DNA from: Patulibacter americanus DSM 16676
GTDB taxonomy: Bacteria; Actinomycetota; Thermoleophilia; Solirubrobacterales; Solirubrobacteraceae
DNA: 64,000 bases
Assembly (NCBI RefSeq): GCF_000420025.1
Contig: NZ_ATUD01000009.1
Coordinates: 1 to 64,000, forward strand
Direction of reading: 5' to 3'
Made by a program: the position numbers and the translations under genes. This document shows, piece after piece, positions 56,773 to 64,000 of the stretch; the stretch's first letter is position 1, and every line of letters begins with the position of its first letter. The notes beneath the pieces are model-generated. The model was not told the DNA's origin. It worked only from the letters and a program-made list of their open reading frames with translations, and made no database searches.

Positions 56773-57492
56773 ATGGCCCCGTCCGATCCTTCCCGTCCCA
56801 CCGTCGTCCTCGTGCACGGCGCGTTCGCCGAGTCCGCCAGCTGGAGCGGCGTCGTAGCCGTGCTGCAGGACGCGGGCTGCACCGTCGTCGCCGCGGCCAA
56901 CCCGCTGCGGGGCGTGGCCTCCGACGCCGCGTCGCTGCGGGCCCAGCTCGACGCCCTCGAGGGCCCGATCGTCCTCGTCGGCCACTCCTACGGCGGCGCC
57001 GTCGCGTCCTCCGCAGCCGCCGGCAGCGACGCCGTGAAGGCCCTGGTCTACGTCGCCGCGTTCGCGCCCGAGGAGGGCGAGTCGTGCGGCGACCTGGCCG
57101 GCCGGTTCCCGGGCAGCTCGCTCGGCGAGACCCTCGTGCCGGCGCCGCTCGCCGACGGCGGCACGGACCTGCGCATCAGCCCCGACCGCTTCCGGGCGCA
57201 GTTCTGCCACGACGTCGACGAGGCCACGGCGAACCTGATGGCGGTGACGCAGCGTCCGATCGCGGAGGCCGCGCTCGGCGAGGCCGCCAAGGCCGCCGCC
57301 TGGAAGACGATCCCGTCCTGGTTCGTCTTCGGCACCGAGGACCGCAACATCCCGGTCGCGTCGCTGCGGTTCATGGCCGAGCGCGCCGGCTCGAAGGGCA
57401 CCGTCGAGGTCGACGGGGCGTCGCACGCGCTGGGCGTCAGCACCCCCGGCACCGTTGCGGACGTCATCCTGCAGGCCGTCGAGGCCGTCTGA
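56773..57492 (+). CDS. Alpha/beta hydrolase (carboxylesterase/haloperoxidase-like)
   Basis: A 239-residue hydrolase: TVVLVHGAFAESASWSG with the oxyanion hole, VGHSYGGAVASS with the nucleophile Ser (about 79), FGTEDRNIPV with the Asp, and SHALGVS with the His. It is of the EstX/epoxide-hydrolase-like group of small cofactor-free enzymes; the substrate is unknown. An RBS ggag lies 8 nt before the ATG at 56773, which was preferred over the GTG at 56728. Confidence 0.88.
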   Translation: MAPSDPSRPTVVLVHGAFAESASWSGVVAVLQDAGCTVVAAANPLRGVASDAASLRAQLDALEGPIVLVGHSYGGAVASSAAAGSDAVKALVYVAAFAPEEGESCGDLAGRFPGSSLGETLVPAPLADGGTDLRISPDRFRAQFCHDVDEATANLMAVTQRPIAEAALGEAAKAAAWKTIPSWFVFGTEDRNIPVASLRFMAERAGSKGTVEVDGASHALGVSTPGTVADVILQAVEAV

Positions 57493-57529
57493 GCGGGCCA
57501 CGCCGCCCGGGCGTGTCGTCCGGGTCGCG

Positions 57530-57535
57530 TACGCT
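57530..57535 (+). promoter_or_regulatory. -10 box of glmU
   Basis: TACGCT ends 6 nt before the GTG start, which decides it over upstream in-frame ATGs. Confidence 0.55.
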
Positions 57536-57541
57536 CGGGGC

Positions 57542-58948
57542 GTGAGCGCCGCACACGCCCCGACCGTCATCGTCCTGGCCGCGGGTCGCGGCACCCGGAT
57601 GCGATCGAGCACGCCGAAGGTCCTGCACGACCTGTGCGGCCTGCCCCTCGTCGGCTGGCCCCTGCGGGCCGCCGGCGAGGTGGGGGCGCACCGCACGGTC
57701 GTCGTCGACCAGCCGGCGCGCGTCCTCGACGGGCACCTGCCGGCGGACGTGCAGATCGTCGAGCAGCACGCCGACCGGCACGGCGACGGCACCGCGGGTG
57801 CGGTCATCGCCGCGACCGACCTGATCGATCCCGACCGGCCCGTGGTCGTGCTGACGGGCGACGCCCCGCTCGTCACGGGCGAGGTGGTCGCCGGGCTGCT
57901 GGCCACCCACGCCGCCGAGGGCAACTCCGCCACGGTGCTCTCCGCCGAGCTCCCGGACCCGGGGCAGCTCGGCCGCGTCGTGCGCGACGCCGACGGTGCG
58001 GTCCTCAAGATCGTCGAGACGAAGGTCGCCGGCGACGCCACCCCGGAGGAGCTCTTGATCCGCGAGGTCAACGCCGGCGTCTACTGCTTCTCCGGCGATC
58101 GGCTGCTCGCCGCCCTGCCGCGGGTCGGCGGCGACAACGCGCAGGGCGAGAAGTACCTCCCCGACGTCCTCGGCATCCTCCGCGCCGACGGCGACCGCGT
58201 GGGCGCGCACCAGGCGCCGACGCCCGAGATCGTCCTCGGCGCGAACGACCGCGCCGAGCTCGCGGTCGTGCGTGAGGTCCTGCAGGCGCGGATCCACGAG
58301 GCGCACCTGCGCGCCGGCGTGACGATCGTCAACCCCGCGTCGACCGTCATCGATGACGGCGTGCGTATCGAGGCGGACGCCACGATCGAGCCCGGCTGCG
58401 TGCTGCGCGGCACCACCACGATCGCCGCGGGTGCCGTCGTCGGTCCCCACACCACCGCGATCGACGCGACGATCGGCGCCGGCGCCACCGTGCTGCACTC
58501 GCACGTGCTCGGGGCCGTGGCCGAGGCGGGCTCCACGATCGGGCCCTTCTCGTACCTGCGACCCGGCACCCTGCTGCGCGAGGGGGCCAAGGCCGGCGCG
58601 TTCGTCGAGCTGAAGAACGCCGACGTGGGGAAGGGGTCGAAGGTCCCGCACCTGTCCTACATCGGCGACGCCGAGATCGGTCCGGGCACGAACATCGGCG
58701 CGGCCACCATCACGTCGAACTACGACGGGTACCACAAGCACCGCACCACGATCGGCGCGGGCGTCCGCACCGGCGTCGACACCACGTTCGTCGCGCCCGT
58801 GACCGTGGGCGACGACGCCTACACCGGGGCCGGCAGCGTCATCACGAAGGACGTCCCCGCCGGCGCGCTGGGGATCGCCCGCGAGCGCCAGAAGAACATC
58901 GAGGGCTACGCCGAGCAGGCCGCGGCCCGCGCGGCCGCCAAGGACTGA
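57542..58948 (+). CDS. glmU: Bifunctional GlcNAc-1-P uridyltransferase/GlcN-1-P acetyltransferase
   Basis: Makes UDP-GlcNAc for peptidoglycan. The 468-residue protein has the pyrophosphorylase N-domain VIVLAAGRGTRMRSSTPKVL (uridine-binding), the metal-binding TGDAPLVTGE region, and a C-terminal left-handed beta-helix (many hexad repeats from ATIEPGCVL on) with the acetyltransferase His in YDGYHKHRTTIG. It is directly followed by prs, which makes PRPP; this glmU-prs order is common in actinobacteria. GTG start. Confidence 0.96.
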   Translation: MSAAHAPTVIVLAAGRGTRMRSSTPKVLHDLCGLPLVGWPLRAAGEVGAHRTVVVDQPARVLDGHLPADVQIVEQHADRHGDGTAGAVIAATDLIDPDRPVVVLTGDAPLVTGEVVAGLLATHAAEGNSATVLSAELPDPGQLGRVVRDADGAVLKIVETKVAGDATPEELLIREVNAGVYCFSGDRLLAALPRVGGDNAQGEKYLPDVLGILRADGDRVGAHQAPTPEIVLGANDRAELAVVREVLQARIHEAHLRAGVTIVNPASTVIDDGVRIEADATIEPGCVLRGTTTIAAGAVVGPHTTAIDATIGAGATVLHSHVLGAVAEAGSTIGPFSYLRPGTLLREGAKAGAFVELKNADVGKGSKVPHLSYIGDAEIGPGTNIGAATITSNYDGYHKHRTTIGAGVRTGVDTTFVAPVTVGDDAYTGAGSVITKDVPAGALGIARERQKNIEGYAEQAAARAAAKD

Positions 58949-59033
58949 GCGGCGTACGACGGACACCGGCCGGGCGCGGCGTGCGGTCCGGCCGAGCCGT
59001 ACCCCTCCGGCCAGCCCGTGTGGTTACCCTCCG

Positions 59034-60122
59034 GTGAGCGGCGGCATCCTTCGTGCCCCGCTCGCACTCGCCTCCTCGCACTGGATCCGCCTCACCGTGA
59101 GCTCCGTCCGTTCGATCGTCGACTCCGCCACGAGCATGCAGCTGGAGTACGGCAAGAAGCTCATGCTCTTCAGTGGGCGGGCCAACCCAGGCCTCGCAGA
59201 CGCCATCGGCAGCCGCCTCGGCGTTGCCCCCGGCCCGATCACTCTGAAGACCTTCTCCAACGGCGAGGTCTACTGCCGGTTCGAGGAGTCGATCCGCGGG
59301 GCGGACGTCTTCCTCGTCCAGCCGACCTGCGCCAACCCCGAGACGGGCATCAGCGCCAACGACGCGCTGATGGAGCTCCTGGTGATGATCGACGCCGCCG
59401 TCGGCGCCAGCGCCCACCGCGTCATCGCGGTGACCCCCTGGTACGGCTACTCCCGTCAGGACAAGAAGAGCGCCCCGCGCGAGCCGATCTCCGCCCGCCT
59501 CGTCGCCCGGATGCTCGAGTCCGCCGGCGCCGACCGCGTGCTGACGATGGACCTCCACGCCGGCCAGGTCCAGGGCTTCTTCCAGATCCCCGTCGACCAC
59601 ATGACGGCGATGATGATGCTCACGCAGTACTTCATGGACCTGCAGCTCGACGAGGACCTCGTCGTCGTCGCCCCGGACGCCGGCCGCGTGAAGCTCAACA
59701 AGAAGTTCGCCGACCGCATGGGCGCCGACCTCGCGATCCTCGACAAGGAGCGGCCGCAGCAGCAGGTCGCCCAGATCGGTCACGTCATCGGCGACGTGAA
59801 GGGCAAGACGGCGATCATCGTCGACGACATCATCGACACCGCCGGCACGCTCCGGGCCGCCGGCGAGGCCGTGAAGGCCGCGGGCGCGTCGAAGGTCTAC
59901 GCCGCCGCCACCCACGCCGTCCTCTCCGGCAAGGCCTACGAGAACCTCGCCGCCGCGCCGTTCGAGCAGATCGTCGTCACCGACACGATCCCGATCCGCC
60001 TGGGCGCGCCGGACAACTTGCACGTCGTCTCCTGCGCCACCCTCCTGACGGACTCGATCCGCAGCATCTTCACGGACGACTCGGTCTCCGAGGTCTTCCA
60101 GGGCGAGAACCAGCTCTTCTAG
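59034..60122 (+). CDS. prs: Ribose-phosphate pyrophosphokinase
   Basis: Makes PRPP from ribose 5-phosphate and ATP. The enzyme core begins KKLMLFSGRANPGLADAIG and has DLHAGQVQGFFQIPVDHM (ATP/metal region) and the PRPP-binding loop TAIIVDDIIDTAGTL. The start is unclear: the GTG at 59034 gives 362 residues but lies only 3 nt after the TACCCT box (59025-59030), so transcription would start inside it. GTG at 59097 or ATG at 59136 fit the normal N-terminus better. Two tandem 72-bp repeats begin one base after the stop. Confidence 0.95.
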   Translation: MSGGILRAPLALASSHWIRLTVSSVRSIVDSATSMQLEYGKKLMLFSGRANPGLADAIGSRLGVAPGPITLKTFSNGEVYCRFEESIRGADVFLVQPTCANPETGISANDALMELLVMIDAAVGASAHRVIAVTPWYGYSRQDKKSAPREPISARLVARMLESAGADRVLTMDLHAGQVQGFFQIPVDHMTAMMMLTQYFMDLQLDEDLVVVAPDAGRVKLNKKFADRMGADLAILDKERPQQQVAQIGHVIGDVKGKTAIIVDDIIDTAGTLRAAGEAVKAAGASKVYAAATHAVLSGKAYENLAAAPFEQIVVTDTIPIRLGAPDNLHVVSCATLLTDSIRSIFTDDSVSEVFQGENQLF

Positions 60123-60123
60123 G

Positions 60124-60267
60124 GAAGGGACCGGCCCCCACCCCGAGCGTCTCGGGCCGCGCCGCGCCGGACTGCGGCGGGGCTCGGGGCACCCGGAGGG
60201 GACCGGGCCCCACCCCGAGCGTCTCGGGTCGCGCCGCCCCGGACTGCGGCGGGGCTCGGGGCACCCG
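60124..60267 (+). repeat. Two tandem 72-bp dispersed units
   Basis: Units at 60124-60195 and 60196-60267 differ at 4 of 72 positions; a third begins at 60268 and is lost after about 9 nt. Each carries ccccgag near its 5' end and ctcgggg near its 3' end. They start one base after the prs stop. The unit also occurs in reverse at 36430-36501. Confidence 0.85.
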
Positions 60268-60291
60268 GAAGGGGCCTGGCAGGATTGGCGG

Positions 60292-61119
60292 ATGACCTCC
60301 CCGGGACCGCTGCCGCCGATCGTCGCCCCGGGCGCCGTCCCGGACGGCGCGGTGCTGGCGGACGTCCGCTGGTACCTCGACGGGCGTGGCGGGCGGGAGG
60401 CGTACGAGGCCGGGCACCTGCCGGGGGCCGTGTTCATCGACCTCGACGCCTGGCTGGCCGGCGATCCGGCGGGCGGTGGGGGCCGGCACCCGCTGCCGGC
60501 CCCGGAGACGTTCGCCGAGGGCATGGCGTCCCTCGGCGTCGCCGACGACGACCGCGTCGTGGCCTACGACGACGCCGGGGGCGTGATCGCCGCCCGGCTC
60601 GTGTGGATGCTGCGGGCGACCGGGCACGACGCGGCCCTGCTGGACGGCGGCCTGACGGCCTACGACGGGCCGCTCGAGCACGGGCACCCGGGCCGCCCGC
60701 CGGCCACGTTTCGGCCGCGCCCCTGGCCCGCGGAGCGGCTCGCCGACGTGGACGACGCCACGGACCGCGGCAACGTCGTCCTGGACGCCCGGCCCGCGGA
60801 CCGCTACCGCGGCGCGCCCGACCCGCACGACCCGCGGGCCGGCCACATCCCCGGCGCGCGCAGCCTGCCGTGCCGCGGGCACCTCGACGAGGACGGCCGG
60901 CTGCTGCCGGTGGAGTCCCTGCGCTCCCGGTTCGCCGCGGTCGGCGTCACGGGGGAGGAGCCCGTCGTCTCGTCCTGCGGCTCGGGCGTGACGGCCTGCC
61001 ACAACCTGCTCGTCATGGAGCACGCGGGCCTCGGACACGGACGGCTCTTCCCCGGCTCCTGGTCGCAGTACAGCCGCGAGCCGGACCGGCCCGCGGTCAC
61101 GGGCGACGCGCCGGGCTGA
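60292..61119 (+). CDS. Rhodanese-type sulfurtransferase
   Basis: A 275-residue two-domain sulfurtransferase. The N-domain has LADVRWYLDGRGGREAYEAGH and AYDDAGGVIAARLVWMLR (active-site Cys replaced), and the C-domain has the catalytic Cys in SSCGSGVTACHN, the 3-mercaptopyruvate sulfurtransferase type loop CGSGVTA. It transfers sulfur to cyanide or thiols. The ATG is 6 nt after a weak CAGGAT box, near the end of the tandem repeats. Confidence 0.92.
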   Translation: MTSPGPLPPIVAPGAVPDGAVLADVRWYLDGRGGREAYEAGHLPGAVFIDLDAWLAGDPAGGGGRHPLPAPETFAEGMASLGVADDDRVVAYDDAGGVIAARLVWMLRATGHDAALLDGGLTAYDGPLEHGHPGRPPATFRPRPWPAERLADVDDATDRGNVVLDARPADRYRGAPDPHDPRAGHIPGARSLPCRGHLDEDGRLLPVESLRSRFAAVGVTGEEPVVSSCGSGVTACHNLLVMEHAGLGHGRLFPGSWSQYSREPDRPAVTGDAPG

Positions 61120-61282
61120 GCGCGGGGGGAAGGGACGCCGGGTCGCGCCCCACCCGCCCATCGAGTGTCGTGCGGGGTTCCGACCCGACTCGTCCGGCGG
61201 CGACGGCGTCCCGCCTGACCCGCCACGTCCGCCCGCCGACCCGCCCGGCGGCGCCCGCGCCCTCCCGCGCTACGCTCGACGG

Positions 61283-61597
61283 GTGTCCACGACCGCCGCG
61301 CAGCTGCTGACCGAGCGTCTCGGGCTGACCGACGACGAGGTGCTGCAGATCCTCGACGCCGATCCCCTGTCCGTGCTGGCGGGCGAGCTCGAGCACAAGC
61401 CCCAGCTCGCCCTGCTGCTCGCCCTCACGGAGGAGCCGGCGGAGCAGGTCGGCGTGCCGACGCTGCAGCGCTGGGTACGCACCGGCGGGCCCGCGGGGCG
61501 GCCGATCGACCTGCTGGTCCGGCGGGAGTTCGGCGCGTTCGAGGATGCGCTCGCTACGCTGCAGGCGCGGGGACTCGTCGTCCGCCGCACCGCCTGA
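61283..61597 (+). CDS. Small ParS/MbcA-like (Xre-MbcA-ParS) protein, solitary
   Basis: A 104-residue helical protein. The C-terminal stretch GGPAGRPIDLLVRREFGAFEDAL resembles the toxin-binding DUF2384 domain (LGGxxPLDLLxTxEG). The N-terminal half has helices with LGLTDDEVLQILDADPLSV that could form a helix-turn-helix. Antitoxins of this type pair with RES-domain toxins, but no toxin is next to it. The GTG is 6 nt after TACGCT (61271-61276). Function uncertain; it could be an orphan antitoxin or a reused DNA-binding protein. Confidence 0.6.
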   Translation: MSTTAAQLLTERLGLTDDEVLQILDADPLSVLAGELEHKPQLALLLALTEEPAEQVGVPTLQRWVRTGGPAGRPIDLLVRREFGAFEDALATLQARGLVVRRTA

Positions 61598-61743
61598 CCG
61601 TCGCGTCCGCCCGAGCACCGGGCCGACCGCACCGCGCACGGGGCGACGCCGGGACCACGTCCCGGCACCCACGGGGGGGGCAGTTCGCCCGCCTCCCGGG
61701 GTCGACCCTCGTGACGTTCGCGTGCCCCACCGAGGAGGAACCC

Positions 61744-62817
61744 ATGTCTCGCACCGCCCTACGCACGATCGCCGGCTCGCTGGCCGCCGTGTCGCTGCTC
61801 GCCGCCGCCCCCGCCGGCGCCGACGCCCGGATGGCCAAGGGCCTCCAGGACATCCAGATGCTGAGCGACGACCCGCAGGACCGGGCCGCGTTCTTCGCCG
61901 ACGCGAAGTCCTCGCGCGCCACCACCGTGCGCGTGCTGGTGAAGTGGGACGGCCGCAGCGAGGAGGCGCCGCTGGACCAGATCACCCGCATCCGCCGCGC
62001 CGCGGAGGAGGGCCGGGAGGCGAACGTGCGCCTGCTCGTCGGCTCCTACGTGACGATGGGCCGCGGCAAGCGTGCCGGCGCGAAGGTGCCCGCCCGCACC
62101 CAGACCCGGTACGTCCGGTTCATGGGCGACGTCGCGAAGCAGCTGTCCGACCTGCCGCTGGCGGGCTACCTCACGTTCAACGAGCCGAACTACCGCACCG
62201 CCTGGCCGACGCGCCGCGAGCGTGAGTGGGTCCGGCTCTCCAACCGCGTCTACACGGCGATGAAGCGCGCGGACCGCGGCGCGAAGGTGCTCGTCGGCGA
62301 GGCCGCGCCGAACACCCGCTCCGGCGATGCCGCCACGAACCCGGGCGCGTTCTTCCGCAAGGCGCTCTACCTCGACGCGAACTACAAGCCGACGAGTCGC
62401 TCCAAGGCCGCGCGGACGAAGCTCCTGGGCGACGGCTTCACGCTGCACACCTACGACTTCGTCCGCTCCCCGACGAAGGCGACCACGGCGACGGACCAGT
62501 GGACGCACGGCAACCTGAAGACGACGGTGGCGCAGGTCAAGCGCCTCGCGCGCGCCGGGCGCCTGTCGGGCACCGCCGCGCGGAACATCCACATCACGGA
62601 GTTCGCGTACCGCACCGCGGGGGGCCACCGGACCCCGGACGCGCGGGCCGCGCGCTACCTTCGCTCCGCCTTCGCGTCGGCGAAGCGCTCCCGGATCAAG
62701 ACGTTCATCTGGTACCAGGTGCGTGACCCGAAGGGCCGCAGCGACTGGAAGTCCGGGCTCCGCACCTCGTCGGGCAAGGCCCGGAAGACCTGGAGCGTCT
62801 GGCGCCGCCTCCGCTAG
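61744..62817 (+). CDS. Secreted glycosidase-like protein (clan GH-A/GH39-type fold)
   Basis: A 357-residue exported protein: signal segment to about residue 30, then a TIM-barrel with the acid/base motif LTFNEPNYR (NEP) and the nucleophile motif IHITEFAYRT (TE), the pair typical of clan A hydrolases. QTRYVRFMGDVAKQL and KTFIWYQVRDPKGRSDWKSG complete the barrel. The substrate is unknown. RBS gaggagg is 8 nt before the ATG at 61744. Confidence 0.85.
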   Translation: MSRTALRTIAGSLAAVSLLAAAPAGADARMAKGLQDIQMLSDDPQDRAAFFADAKSSRATTVRVLVKWDGRSEEAPLDQITRIRRAAEEGREANVRLLVGSYVTMGRGKRAGAKVPARTQTRYVRFMGDVAKQLSDLPLAGYLTFNEPNYRTAWPTRREREWVRLSNRVYTAMKRADRGAKVLVGEAAPNTRSGDAATNPGAFFRKALYLDANYKPTSRSKAARTKLLGDGFTLHTYDFVRSPTKATTATDQWTHGNLKTTVAQVKRLARAGRLSGTAARNIHITEFAYRTAGGHRTPDARAARYLRSAFASAKRSRIKTFIWYQVRDPKGRSDWKSGLRTSSGKARKTWSVWRRLR

Positions 62818-62838
62818 CGGCGCCCGGGGTGCCCGCGC

Positions 62839-63126
62839 TCAGGCGTGGGCGCCCTTCTGCTCCTCCTTGTGGTCCCCGGGCCACGTGCCGAAGAGGTGCT
62901 CGAACACGAGCATCCCGTAGCGGCTGACCGCCGCGTTCGTGGCCGCGAAGATCGCGGACTGCAGGACCGTGGCGGCGATCGCCCGGCCGGCCGGGTCCTC
63001 GCGGACGTCCGGGTCGGGCAGATCGCCGCCGTCGACGCGCTGCCAGATCTGATTGAAGAGCGCCATCGCGAGGCGCGAGGCGATCAGCCCGGCGATGAGG
63101 CTGAACGGCTTGAAGAGGAGCTTCAT
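62839..63126 (-). CDS. DUF4235 membrane-associated protein
   Basis: A 95-residue protein of the actinobacterial DUF4235 family: KLLFKPFSLIAGLIASRLAM (first helix) and AATVLQSAIFAATNAAVSRYG (second helix), with a basic, flexible C-terminus. Function unknown. The ATG is 7 nt after ACACTA (reverse TAGTGT, 63134-63139). Convergent with the glycosidase-like gene. Confidence 0.88.
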   Translation of the reverse strand: MKLLFKPFSLIAGLIASRLAMALFNQIWQRVDGGDLPDPDVREDPAGRAIAATVLQSAIFAATNAAVSRYGMLVFEHLFGTWPGDHKEEQKGAHA

Positions 63127-63175
63127 CGCCGCGACACTAGCGCGGAGAAGGGCCGCCGCGTGCTAGAGAGCAGGG

Positions 63176-64000
63176 ATGCACCGTCCCCTCCGGGTCGCCG
63201 CGCGCGCGGCGACCCTGGCCCTCGTCCTCGCCGGAAGCGCCGCAGCATCAGCGGCCGCTCAGGACGCACCCCCAGCGACGCCCCCGGCCCCGGCGCCCGC
63301 TCCGCCCGGGACGACCACCGCCCCGGCGACCCCGCCCGCCCCGGACGTCCCGCGTCCGGCCCCGACGCCCCCCACCGCGGGCGCCCGCGAGTTCGCCGGG
63401 CAGGACGACCGCTGGACCGTCGGCGGCGCGTGGCTCATCCGCCGCGACCAGGGCAACGTCGGCATGAAGGAGGGGTGGGAGCGCCGGGCCAGCCCCGTCG
63501 GCTGGACCGCGGGCAGCGTCCCGAACGTGTGGAACGCCGGGGACAACAGCCCGGAGTCGCAGGCCGGCGGCATCACCTGGTACCGCCGCGAGCTGCGGCT
63601 GCCGCGGATCCCGAAGGCCCGCAAGGGCGGCGCGTTCGTGCTGCGGTTCGAGCGGGTCGCCGTCGCCGCCCAGGTGTGGGTCGACGGCGAGAAGATCGGC
63701 AGCCACCGCGGCGCCTACGAGCCGTTCGAGCTGCGGATCCCGGCCAAGCGGGCGCGCGACGGCAAGGTCACGCTCGTCGTGCGCACGACCAACGTCCGCA
63801 ACGTCGGCGACTTCCCGCCCGCCTCGACGCAGCGCGACGGCACCCCCGGCGGCGGCTGGTGGAACGACGGCGGCATCCCGCGCGAGGTCGTCCTGCGCTA
63901 CGCCGACGGCCTCGACCTCTCCCCGGTGCAGATCACGCCCGACCTGCCGTCCGCCGACAGCTCGGGCCTGCTCCGCGTCCGCGCGACGGTGACCAACGTC
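63176..64000 (+). CDS. Secreted glycoside hydrolase family 2-like protein, runs off the window end
   Basis: An open frame from the ATG at 63176 through the window end (275 codons seen, no stop). Signal segment in the first 30 residues, then a Pro/Ala-rich linker (about 30-80). The jelly-roll sugar-binding domain of GH2 enzymes follows: DDRWTVGGAWLIRRDQGNVG, SVPNVWNAGDN, WYRRELRLPR, VWVDGEKIGSHRGAYEPFEL and GGWWNDGGIPREVVLRY. The catalytic barrel is beyond the edge. The ATG is 6 nt after TAGAGA (63164-63169). Confidence 0.88.
   Translation, partial: MHRPLRVAARAATLALVLAGSAAASAAAQDAPPATPPAPAPAPPGTTTAPATPPAPDVPRPAPTPPTAGAREFAGQDDRWTVGGAWLIRRDQGNVGMKEGWERRASPVGWTAGSVPNVWNAGDNSPESQAGGITWYRRELRLPRIPKARKGGAFVLRFERVAVAAQVWVDGEKIGSHRGAYEPFELRIPAKRARDGKVTLVVRTTNVRNVGDFPPASTQRDGTPGGGWWNDGGIPREVVLRYADGLDLSPVQITPDLPSADSSGLLRVRATVTNV

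Noticed and set aside
56515..57000. tRNA-Gln as an integration site of a genomic island
   Set aside because: No integrase, no second copy of the tRNA 3' end and no change in GC downstream.
59034..59036. GTG at 59034 as a leaderless start of prs
   Set aside because: The -10 box ends only 3 nt upstream, too close; the mRNA would start inside this codon or later. Kept only as the outer limit of the gene.

Overview
This is a gene-dense, very GC-rich stretch of bacterial chromosome, with most genes visibly above 70% GC. It carries only ordinary chromosomal functions, apart from a few accessory genes. Base composition, frequent GTG starts, 4-base ATGA/GTGA gene overlaps, TANNNT -10 boxes placed 6-9 nt before start codons, PucR and CRP-type control, and the mix of enzymes all point to an actinobacterium. 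A member of Thermoleophilia/Solirubrobacterales (Patulibacter- or Conexibacter-like) is my best guess. That is inference, because the window holds no rRNA gene.

Layout. 1-6.3 kb: a 72-bp repeat, an SMI1/KNR4 protein, three tandem SPW-type membrane proteins, asd, a clearly lower-GC two-gene cassette (metallopeptidase plus membrane protein) and def. 6.3-13.3 kb: a quinone reductase-like enzyme, a secreted beta-lactamase-fold protein, a sugar dehydrogenase, a two-component system and an orphan PhnD-like protein. 13.3-21.3 kb: two different complex II systems, transcribed divergently from a 726-bp control region. One is a flavoprotein/Fe-S/CCG-domain complex with no cytochrome; the other is sdhCAB with cytochrome b. 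21.4-26.6 kb: a site-2 protease, mdh, a small DNA-binding protein and several small enzymes. 26.8-31.2 kb: the fatty-acid beta-oxidation pair fadA-fadB and an MBL hydrolase. 31.3-37.9 kb: hsp20-lon, a basic membrane protein, a TetR regulator, a methyltransferase and glycyl-tRNA synthetase. 38-45.2 kb: an esterase, two FmdB-like genes behind a CIRCE element, an LCP enzyme, a ROK kinase, rsmI and an acetolactate synthase-like enzyme. 45.3-52.1 kb: a degenerate LytM protein, then the chain metG-tatD-rsmA-ispE-dedA/PAP2-small membrane protein in which each gene overlaps the next by 4 nt. 52.2-64 kb: a PucR regulator, MTA phosphorylase, a secreted protein, tRNA-Gln, an esterase, glmU, prs, two tandem 72-bp repeats, a sulfurtransferase, a ParS/MbcA-like protein and two secreted glycosidase-like proteins. 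The last of these runs off the window end.

Links between genes. The same 15-bp sequence sits 1 bp upstream of the -10 box of both the TetR gene (35026) and the thiolase gene (26791), so the TetR protein probably controls itself and the fad operon. A textbook CIRCE palindrome (39199-39225) precedes two FmdB-family genes that have lost all zinc-binding cysteines, which predicts HrcA (heat-shock) control. A CRP-type site lies about 61 bp upstream of the predicted sdhC transcription start. A 72-bp palindromic unit recurs at 1-95, 35680-35745, 36430-36501 and 60124-60267, and begins one base after the stop codon of both glyS and prs.
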